From Pseudidiomarina aestuarii (GTDB taxonomy: Bacteria; Pseudomonadota; Gammaproteobacteria; Enterobacterales; Alteromonadaceae): a stretch of DNA of 64,000 nt. A program made the position numbers and the translations under genes. Under the pieces are notes generated by a model. The model saw only the letters and a program-made list of their open reading frames with translations. It was not told where the DNA came from and made no database searches. Below, in pieces: positions 57,827 through 64,000 of this stretch. How positions within the stretch are numbered: the stretch's first letter is position 1; every line of letters starts with the position of its first letter. Where the stretch lies: NCBI RefSeq assembly GCF_003987355.1, contig NZ_PIPR01000001.1, positions 558,001-622,000 on the forward strand, in the 5' to 3' direction.

Positions 57827-58852
57827 TTATTCCTGCTCTAACAGTACTTGCTCAACCCGATCCTTAATTTGGTTCGGGAGCGACCGCTGTGCAGCTTCTA
57901 TGGCTTGGGCAATGGCGCTTTCGAAAGCGCGAGCATTTGCATCACCATGGCTTTTAATCACAACGCCCCGCAATCCTATCAGACTCGCGCCGTTATAGTG
58001 GTCGGGCTTCAGCCAATCCCACGAACGTTGCAGGCGTTGATAAAACAATTTGACGAACCAACGTGTCAGCCAATGCGCTTCTATATTCGCGCGAATATTC
58101 GATAACAGGAGATCTGCCAGCCCTTCGCAACTCTTCAGTGCAACATTACCGACAAACCCGTCACACACAATGACATCAGCCTTTCCAGCAAACAAATCAT
58201 CGCCTTCTAGAAAGCCGATGTAGTGAATATGCGACGATTGTTGAAACAATGCAGCTGCCGCTTTCACGACATCATTACCTTTGGTGTCTTCTTCACCAAT
58301 ATTCAGTAACGCCACACGCGGTTTTGCGATGCCCAGAACTTCCTGAGCGGCAACAGAGCCCATAACGCCAAACTGGAATAAAGTGTCCGAATCACACACC
58401 GGATTCGCGCCCAAATCGAGCACGAAGGCCGACCCCCCTTGATGTTGCGGAATAGCCGACATCAAAGCTGGACGCAACACACCAGGGAGAGTTTTCAAAG
58501 CAAAATATGCTTTAGTCATCAAAGCCCCGGTATTACCGGCACTGACGCACGCAGCTGCTTGCTCGTTTGCAACGAGTTCCAACGCCACACGCATCGATGA
58601 ATCAGGTTTAGCACGTAGAGAATAGCCAGGCTTATCCGTCATTTCCACGGTTTGGCTGGCATGAGCAATAGTCACGCGAGGATGCTCAGAAAGCTGAGCA
58701 GAACTGAGAAGAGATTGAATTTCGGCTTCGTCACCAACCACGATAAAATGAACCGTTGGATGTGTGGTGAGTGCCTTTTTCAGTGCCTCAATAACAATAG
58801 AGGGGCCGTTATCGCCCCCCATTGCATCAAGTGCCAGAGTCAGTGTGGCCAT
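57827..58852 (-). CDS. plsX: Phosphate acyltransferase PlsX
   Basis: This is a 341-residue enzyme that makes acyl-phosphate from acyl-ACP for phospholipid synthesis. LALDAMGGDNGPS at the N-terminus, ACVSAGNTGALMTKAYF and VCDGFVGNVALKSCEG are family signatures. It follows rpmF by 21 nt, linking ribosome and lipid synthesis as in most proteobacteria. Confidence 0.96.
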   Translation of the reverse strand: MATLTLALDAMGGDNGPSIVIEALKKALTTHPTVHFIVVGDEAEIQSLLSSAQLSEHPRVTIAHASQTVEMTDKPGYSLRAKPDSSMRVALELVANEQAAACVSAGNTGALMTKAYFALKTLPGVLRPALMSAIPQHQGGSAFVLDLGANPVCDSDTLFQFGVMGSVAAQEVLGIAKPRVALLNIGEEDTKGNDVVKAAAALFQQSSHIHYIGFLEGDDLFAGKADVIVCDGFVGNVALKSCEGLADLLLSNIRANIEAHWLTRWFVKLFYQRLQRSWDWLKPDHYNGASLIGLRGVVIKSHGDANARAFESAIAQAIEAAQRSLPNQIKDRVEQVLLEQE

Positions 58853-58873
58853 AGCCTCACTTCCGCTTCTGGT

Positions 58874-59044
58874 TTACTTGTTGATTACTTTACGGCCTTT
58901 ATAAAAACCGTCAGCTGTTACATGGTGACGACGATGCGTCTCACCAGAGGTAGAGTCAACCGACAGTGTAGGGCCGCTCAGGGCATCGTGAGAGCGACGC
59001 ATATCGCGCTTCGAACGAGTTTTCCGATTCTGTTGTACAGCCAT
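58874..59044 (-). CDS. rpmF: 50S ribosomal protein L32
   Basis: This is a 56-residue, strongly basic protein: [20 protein letters not shown] at the start, then [20 protein letters not shown]. The start has AGGAGAT upstream. It lacks the zinc cysteines of some L32 forms, as in other gammaproteobacteria. It sits between yceD and plsX as expected. Confidence 0.97.
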   Translation of the reverse strand: MAVQQNRKTRSKRDMRRSHDALSGPTLSVDSTSGETHRRHHVTADGFYKGRKVINK

Positions 59045-59075
59045 TTACGCTATCTCCTAAATTTAGTGACGTAAG

Positions 59076-59600
59076 TTATTTACGCTTTAATGCTTGCAAT
59101 ACAGCGAACGGATTTTCTTGTTCGCTTAGGGTTTCATCAATTTCACCCCATTGCATCGCTTTGCTATCGATTTGACATGCTTGCTCATCGTGTTTCACGA
59201 ACGCGGGCATGGCCAATATTAATTCATCTTCCACAATTCGATGCAGATTCACTTCATTGAGCTCATCCAGCTCAATGGGCTCGTAGTCCTCAGGCATATC
59301 GTCGGCGGCCTGGCGTTTCGTCACTGGAGCGTAGATGAACGAGGTCTCTAATGTGAGCGCCATTGGCTCACCACATCGTTCACACGCAGCAACAACATCA
59401 ACAGTTGCAGAGCCTTGTATATACTTCAGTTGTTGTGGGTCAATATCAAATTGCAATTCCACATCAACATCAGGACAAGGTTCAACGAGCATTTCTTGCA
59501 ATCGCGCAAGCATATTGCCAGGAACAAGTCCCTGATAGCTCAACTGTTTGCCGGCACTTTTGACCGGATCGACCGAAATCGGAATACGAACCTTCTGCAT
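59076..59600 (-). CDS. yceD: YceD family 23S rRNA accumulation protein
   Basis: This is a 174-residue DUF177 protein. The N-terminus QKVRIPISVDPVKSAGKQLSY and VVAACERCGEPMAL in the middle (two of the conserved cysteines) match YceD, which is needed for normal 23S rRNA levels in E. coli and plants. The C-terminal FAVLQALKRK is typical. It is followed 31 nt later by rpmF. The 53 nt upstream of it could hold a promoter. Confidence 0.92.
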   Translation of the reverse strand: MQKVRIPISVDPVKSAGKQLSYQGLVPGNMLARLQEMLVEPCPDVDVELQFDIDPQQLKYIQGSATVDVVAACERCGEPMALTLETSFIYAPVTKRQAADDMPEDYEPIELDELNEVNLHRIVEDELILAMPAFVKHDEQACQIDSKAMQWGEIDETLSEQENPFAVLQALKRK

Positions 59601-59653
59601 AGGGCGCGAATGTTAATGGATTCGGGGGTTGAACACAAGTCCTTTGTAGAAAT

Positions 59654-60259
59654 TTAGCTTACTTTTGCGGGCTCTAGTAACGGGTTTACGCCCCACTCTC
59701 GCAACATCTTCAACAGTGCGATTAATGGCAACCCAATCAAGCTATTCGGATCCTGTCCCTCAAGTCGCTCAAATAAACTAATTCCGAGCGCTTCGCTCTT
59801 AAAACTACCTGCACAATTCAAGGGTTGTTCGAGACGCACATACCCCTCTATCTCGGCCTGTGTTAACGAACGAAAATGTACAGCGAACGGTTCGACGATT
59901 TGTTGCAGCGCGCCATCACTACTTCGATACACCGCCAGACCGGTCAAAAAGGTCACTGTCTTGCCACTCATTTGCATGAGTTGAGCCACGGCCCGCTCAC
60001 TCGTTCCTGGCTTGCCGAGAATTTCGCCTTCAACAACCGCTACTTGGTCGGAACCGATTAAAATATGCTGCGGATATTGGGCTGCAAGTGCTTGTGCCTT
60101 AGCAACCGCCAACCGCCCCACCAATTGCGCTGCGGTCTCTGCTGCTAGCGGGGTCTCATCAACTTCAGGCGCTGCAACCGAAAACCGTAAACCGGTTTTT
60201 TCCAGTAATGCGCGGCGATATGGTGAAGTGGAAGCGAGAATAAGAGGTAAAGAGTCCAT
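59654..60259 (-). CDS. yceF: Maf-like nucleotide pyrophosphatase (YceF type)
   Basis: This is a 201-residue Maf protein. [26 protein letters not shown] and [18 protein letters not shown] match the YceF subgroup, which hydrolyses 7-methyl-GTP to the monophosphate. [20 protein letters not shown] is also a subgroup mark. It begins 4 nt after the HAD phosphatase gene. Confidence 0.92.
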   Translation of the reverse strand: MDSLPLILASTSPYRRALLEKTGLRFSVAAPEVDETPLAAETAAQLVGRLAVAKAQALAAQYPQHILIGSDQVAVVEGEILGKPGTSERAVAQLMQMSGKTVTFLTGLAVYRSSDGALQQIVEPFAVHFRSLTQAEIEGYVRLEQPLNCAGSFKSEALGISLFERLEGQDPNSLIGLPLIALLKMLREWGVNPLLEPAKVS

Positions 60260-60263
60260 GCTA

Positions 60264-60956
60264 TCAACCTACAACTTGGTGAGTCAGAGACGGATTAAAC
60301 TGAGTTAAGACCGATTGTAACTCCACCCATGAATCGACTAAACACAATGCCGTTTCGTCTTGGAGTCGTTGTCGCGGATGCGCACCGAAGGTCACACCAA
60401 TGGCTGCGATGCCAGCATTTGCTGCCATTCGCAAATCATGCACGGAATCGCCAATCATAATTGCTTGCTCTGCTTGAAAACCGCTTTCGCGCAATAAGTC
60501 GTGTAACATTTTCGGATGGGGCTTCGACTCGGCTTCATCGGCACAACGCGAATAATGGAACCAAGCGTCGAGTCCAGTTTCTGCCCATACCCGTTCCAGA
60601 CCATGTCGTGCTTTGCCTGTGGCGACCGCTAATTGAAAACCTTGCGAATGCAAACTTTGGAGGACCGACTCAGCGTTGGGAAAGACCGGTGACGGGGTTT
60701 GGTCCGCATCAATATAATAATGCCGATAGACGGCAAAAAAGCGTTCTAACTGGCTTTCCGATAACGTGCCAAATAGACGATCAATCGCTGGCATTAAACT
60801 AATGCCAATAATATCCCGTACCGCCATCGCCGTTGGAACCGGTAAATCCAGATCGCGAGCCGTCAGTTGCATCGATGACACAATACGTCCCACCGAATCC
60901 ATCACAGTGCCGTCCCAATCAAAAATAATAAGAGGAGTAGTCAGTTGCGAACTCAT
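60264..60956 (-). CDS. HAD-superfamily phosphatase (Gph-like)
   Basis: This is a 230-residue HAD-IA hydrolase. Motif I is [12 protein letters not shown] (nucleophile Asp), motif II lies in [12 protein letters not shown], and motif IV is [12 protein letters not shown]. It resembles phosphoglycolate phosphatase and beta-phosphoglucomutase-like enzymes. The exact substrate is unclear. Its start overlaps the rluC stop by 4 nt (ATGA), a pairing common in Alteromonadales. Confidence 0.9.
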   Translation of the reverse strand: MSSQLTTPLIIFDWDGTVMDSVGRIVSSMQLTARDLDLPVPTAMAVRDIIGISLMPAIDRLFGTLSESQLERFFAVYRHYYIDADQTPSPVFPNAESVLQSLHSQGFQLAVATGKARHGLERVWAETGLDAWFHYSRCADEAESKPHPKMLHDLLRESGFQAEQAIMIGDSVHDLRMAANAGIAAIGVTFGAHPRQRLQDETALCLVDSWVELQSVLTQFNPSLTHQVVG

Positions 60957-61906
60957 TGGCGTAAACTTTTTAAGACCTGCAGCAATGATGGCTCGAGTGG
61001 CGCGACCACCTGAATCATCTCGCCCGATTGTGGATGTTCGAAGCGTAAACTTTTCGCATGAAGGAACAAACGTTGTAATCCGCGTTCACGCATTTGCTGA
61101 TTAAACCCTTCATCACCGTATTTTGGATCTTGTGCCAATGGATGCCCTGCATGCAGCGCGTGTACGCGAATTTGGTGCGTTCGCCCGGTCAACGGTGATG
61201 CTTCGACTAAACTGCAATCCTCGAACCGCTCAACCACACGAAACTTCGTCTCGGACGGTTTCCCATCCGCATCCACACGAACCACTCGCTCACCAGATTT
61301 CAACGTATTCTTTAATAAAGGAGCGGCGACTAATTTCACATGATCCTGCCACTGCCCTCTCACCAAAGCCACATATTGCTTGTCCATGGTTTTATTGCGT
61401 AATTGCTCATGCAAATGGCGCAATGCTGAGCGTCGTTTAGAGATCAAAATACAACCACTCGTTTCGCGGTCCAGGCGATGAACAAGTTCCAAATGCTTTG
61501 CTTGTGGACGCAGTGCACGCAAGCTCTCGATTAATCCAAATTGCAAGCCCGAACCGCCGTGTACCGCCATTCCGGCAGGCTTATTCAAGACAATGAGAAT
61601 ATCATCCTCGTAGAGTACCTGTTGGTCGAGTGCTTGTACGCTACTTAAGTTGGCGCTGGGTAATGGATTTTGATCAGCCACACGAACCGGTGGAATACGA
61701 ATTAAATCACCTGCCTGTAAGCGATATTCGGGTTTTACTCGTTTTTTATTTACGCGCACTTCGCCCTTACGCAAAATTCGGTACACCAATGACTTGGGCA
61801 CCCCTTTTAATTGCGCGAGCAAATAGTTGTCGATGCGCTGGTCCGCATAGTCCGCTTCAACGGTTTGCCAACTGACGCCTTGATTTGTGGATTGGGTATC
61901 TTGCAT
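60953..61906 (-). CDS. rluC: 23S rRNA pseudouridine synthase C
   Basis: This 317-residue enzyme makes pseudouridines 955, 2504 and 2580 in 23S rRNA. An S4 RNA-binding domain (KGVPKSLVYRILRKGEVRV) precedes the catalytic domain with Asp 146 in LVHRLDRETSG. The ATG at 61906 matches the family's N-terminal length, and no other start exists before the S4 domain. No Shine-Dalgarno sequence precedes it. Instead a 12-bp stem-loop abuts the ATG, and a third copy of the stem sequence lies within codons 10-13. Translation is therefore probably regulated. Confidence 0.95.
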   Translation of the reverse strand: MQDTQSTNQGVSWQTVEADYADQRIDNYLLAQLKGVPKSLVYRILRKGEVRVNKKRVKPEYRLQAGDLIRIPPVRVADQNPLPSANLSSVQALDQQVLYEDDILIVLNKPAGMAVHGGSGLQFGLIESLRALRPQAKHLELVHRLDRETSGCILISKRRSALRHLHEQLRNKTMDKQYVALVRGQWQDHVKLVAAPLLKNTLKSGERVVRVDADGKPSETKFRVVERFEDCSLVEASPLTGRTHQIRVHALHAGHPLAQDPKYGDEGFNQQMRERGLQRLFLHAKSLRFEHPQSGEMIQVVAPLEPSLLQVLKSLRQ

Positions 61907-61936
61907 GGGCGTCAGTTTATCATGAAACTGACGCCC
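61870..61936 (-). promoter_or_regulatory. Alternative-pairing leader around the rluC start codon
   Basis: On the rluC mRNA three elements occur in order. Site 1 is GGGCGTCAGTTT (61936-61925). Site 2 is AAACTGACGCCC (61918-61907), ending directly at the ATG. Site 3 is GGCGTCAGTT (61879-61870), inside codons 10-13. Sites 1 and 2 form a perfect 12-bp stem with a 6-nt loop. Sites 2 and 3 form a 10-bp stem whose loop holds the start codon. The two pairings exclude each other. No T-run follows, so it is not a terminator. A second small hairpin (CCGC/GCGG, near 61941-61958) lies upstream. Confidence 0.6.
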
Positions 61937-61973
61937 ACTGCCGCAGAATTTTCGGCGGTTTCAATAGAAAAGA

Positions 61974-63758
61974 TTAATTCGACGTCTCAGTAGAATACAC
62001 GAATTCAAGACCACGCAAACTCAGGTCCATAGTAAGCGATGATACGGTATTCTGTCCCATAAACGACTGTAACTCCTCTGGGACGGGTTGCCCCTGTGCG
62101 GTGAATTGGGCCTCGATCAGCTCGCTGATCTTACCGTTATCCACACTCACAGCTAACAAGCCACGGTCCTCAATCGACGTTTGGTTGAGTTGCTCCCGAT
62201 ATTGCTGCGCAACAGCATCCATAGTCGCGATAGTTAGCTGATGTTCACCGCGTGACAGATTGGCGCTCATTGGAACGCCAATACCCATTGCCATGACTGG
62301 CGAAATATCAATTGTATCGCCCACGGGTGGCAAATTAACGCCTGCTAACGGTGGAAATGAAGCTTGCAGCACGCTGTAAAATGATGCGACGTCATTTAAA
62401 GAGGTGCTGACCACCACTTGTTGACCGGAAAAATCGCCTTGAGTCAGGCCATTCACGTCGATTTCGTTAACGAGGACTTGTAATCCAAGCAGGCCACTTG
62501 CCATGTTGGTCATTGCAAAAGCACCGCCGATAGGCTGCTGTTGCATACTGGCTTGCAGTTCAACCAACGGCCCACAGGAAAAGTCCGCTTGAGCTGTCGC
62601 ATTCCACAGGTCACTTGCCACTGGGCCGAGTTGACTCGCGTCGATACCCAGTGCCATAGCAACTGTGACGTCATCCATTGAACGCTGCATGAAGTTTGGT
62701 ACAACACCACGTAGCTTCTGCAGCGCACCAATTGTATTTTCCTGCACAATCGGTAGAACCATGCGAGCATCAATACGCATGTTGTCTGCCGATGTGGTGG
62801 TTACTTGCATATCCGAGAAGAAACCCGGAAAACGCTCGCTGATGGTTTGCAAGTCAGCCTGACACGAGGCATCCGTCCATTGTTTGAGCTCTGGCTCCGC
62901 AAAGGCTTCTGGAAAAATGGCCCGCAAATCGCGACCGAGTCGATTCGATTGACGATTACTCACCGCATCCGTCAGCACTTCCGATAACATCCAGCCGACG
63001 CTGCCATAGTCCAACGCATAACGCTCACGAATAGCATCAAAACTGCCATCTGCAATCACATTTTCAGGCGCTGCTTCAGCACCAATCAGCAACGCGTGAT
63101 CAGCGACTGGTGTTGCAGATGAATGTACGCTCAGTGTCGTCCAGTCATTATTCGTGCTCAACCACACCGACCACTGCTCTTCGCTGCCGGTATCAATGGC
63201 GTAGGAGCGCACGGTTTCGCCAGCTACGGTAAGAATCTCTGGCGTCACATCATAGTCATTTTCAAGGCTTTCGATGAAGGCAACAACACGGGCGCTATCA
63301 GCTGTTTCCCAGCGAATAACTGGAGCAATACCCACCATGTAGGAGAGAATTCGCGTATTTTGCGCGTAACCCATCTGTTCCTCGAGAGATACGTCACCGC
63401 CAATGACTTCTAACATGGTTTGGGCATAAGCAAACAAGAATTTCAGACGATTGATATTCGCGGTAGCTTCATTATCAGTGTTCGGTTCCGCACTATCACG
63501 CTCAGAAAGGCTATCCATCAATGTAGCGAAGTCACTTTGGAGTTGCTCCAGTAGTTCTGGAGTTAAGCCGCCCACCTGCCGCATGTATGCGACCATATCA
63601 ATGGGTTCTAAATAGGCTGACAGTACCGCCGTGTCACTCGGGACCGCGCTCAACGCAGTCGTTAACTTCGGATCGATACTCGTATCTGACTCCAGCCACT
63701 GATATCCAGCTACAACTGCTACCCCAACAACAGCAGCTCCGATGAAAAATTTACGCAT
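61974..63758 (-). CDS. Exported or anchored protein of unknown function
   Basis: This is a 594-residue protein. An N-terminal hydrophobic segment (residues 4-20, FFIGAAVVGVAVVAGYQ) looks like a signal or membrane anchor. The rest is acidic, soluble and without recognisable catalytic motifs. Three similarly built stretches (around 30-230, 240-400 and 410-590) contain hydrophobic beta strands such as AVLSAYLEPIDMVAYM. It faintly resembles DUF3352-type proteins. It is the gene just upstream of rluC, ending 67 nt before it. I cannot assign a role. Confidence 0.7.
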   Translation of the reverse strand: MRKFFIGAAVVGVAVVAGYQWLESDTSIDPKLTTALSAVPSDTAVLSAYLEPIDMVAYMRQVGGLTPELLEQLQSDFATLMDSLSERDSAEPNTDNEATANINRLKFLFAYAQTMLEVIGGDVSLEEQMGYAQNTRILSYMVGIAPVIRWETADSARVVAFIESLENDYDVTPEILTVAGETVRSYAIDTGSEEQWSVWLSTNNDWTTLSVHSSATPVADHALLIGAEAAPENVIADGSFDAIRERYALDYGSVGWMLSEVLTDAVSNRQSNRLGRDLRAIFPEAFAEPELKQWTDASCQADLQTISERFPGFFSDMQVTTTSADNMRIDARMVLPIVQENTIGALQKLRGVVPNFMQRSMDDVTVAMALGIDASQLGPVASDLWNATAQADFSCGPLVELQASMQQQPIGGAFAMTNMASGLLGLQVLVNEIDVNGLTQGDFSGQQVVVSTSLNDVASFYSVLQASFPPLAGVNLPPVGDTIDISPVMAMGIGVPMSANLSRGEHQLTIATMDAVAQQYREQLNQTSIEDRGLLAVSVDNGKISELIEAQFTAQGQPVPEELQSFMGQNTVSSLTMDLSLRGLEFVYSTETSN

Positions 63759-63840
63759 GAACCCTGTACCTTTGTTTGTTATTTGTAAATGAAGTGTATC
63801 GTAGAAATTCGGGCGTCAACAGTCTTGACAATATTGTTTC

Positions 63841-63899
63841 TTGTCATGAGAGGGCACTTCGTGGGATAATCCTGTGTCGGAAAAATCCGCACCGACACA
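63841..63899 (+). promoter_or_regulatory. Possible promoter and structured leader of a gene beyond the right edge
   Basis: TTGTCA (63841-63846) and GATAAT (63865-63870) with an 18-bp spacer resemble a sigma-70 promoter. A stem of TGTGTCGG (63873-63880) and CCGACACA (63892-63899) follows. Plus-strand sequence continues without an ORF to the window end, so a leader of more than 120 nt is implied. In related genomes rne, which has a long regulated leader, lies beside rluC. This identity is a guess. A start near 63877 would fall inside the stem's left arm, which weakens the promoter call. Confidence 0.35.
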
Positions 63900-64000
63900 A
63901 CAGAGAGCGGTAGAGACAAAGAATTTACGAGTGATTTGAGCGGTCTGAGTGGTGACAGCGAACGACACTTCCACCTCGGAATACGCACAAATGCGGGCAA

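Noticed and set aside
61907-61936. Terminator between the 594-residue gene and rluC
   Set aside because: The 12-bp stem is strong, but it is followed by the rluC start codon and not by a T-run.

Overview
The window is a contiguous piece of a chromosome from a gammaproteobacterium, most likely of the Alteromonadales and probably close to Idiomarina/Pseudidiomarina. That placement is inference. It rests on the gene orders (ccoNOQP-fixH-ccoI-ccoS-TauE-uspE-ttcA, rluE-mnmA-hflD-purB-roxA, bioA/bioBFCD, rluC-maf-yceD-rpmF-plsX-fab), on the protein sequences, and on a leucine-dehydrogenase-type enzyme, as expected for an amino-acid-using marine bacterium. Coding density is high. I see no rRNA, tRNA, CRISPR array, prophage or complete insertion sequence.

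Layout. 1-1.3 kb: a TraB/GumN-like gene cut by the left edge, a long inverted-repeat element, and a two-gene module of a small membrane protein and a membrane-anchored XRE regulator. 1.3-3.2 kb: a DoxX-like gene divergent from a TetR regulator and a DUF547 gene, with two operator-like palindromes between them. 3.4-8.1 kb: an RND efflux operon with an SRPBCC protein as third gene. 8.2-9.7 kb: NfeD and SPFH proteins. 9.8-19.4 kb: the cbb3 oxidase and its assembly genes, then uspE and ttcA. 19.4-26.7 kb: a Bax-like protein, a membrane protein, and RNA-modification, purine and ribosome-hydroxylation genes. 26.9-36.8 kb: leucine dehydrogenase, ydiJ-ppsA divergent from ppsR, a DUF1338 enzyme and class II DAHP synthase. 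36.9-43.3 kb: htpX and the complete biotin cluster. 43.3-50 kb: asnS, a nitroreductase, sppA, ansA and an NSS transporter. 50-62 kb: a long, mostly co-directional set running rluC to tatD that covers ribosome maturation, fatty-acid synthesis, DNA replication (tmk, holB), mltG, pabC and a PilZ protein. 62-64 kb: an exported protein of unknown function and a possible leader of a gene beyond the right edge, perhaps rne.

The genes are mostly housekeeping. The unusual signals lie between them. First, two families of 7-nt repeats sit at the 3' ends of six genes. The first family (GCTAYTR) forms inverted arms around a conserved core of about 25 nt. Both families carry stop codons, and at four genes the tract supplies the annotated stop itself. 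Second, the rluC start codon has no visible ribosome binding site and lies between three copies of a 10-12 nt element that can pair in two mutually exclusive ways, like an RNA switch. Third, a 136-bp inverted repeat near the left edge is dense in TGTCG/CGACA, as in transposon ends with multiple transposase-binding sites. Two expected genes are absent from their usual places: fabF between acpP and pabC, and fnr beside ccoS/uspE (ccoG is also missing from the cco cluster).
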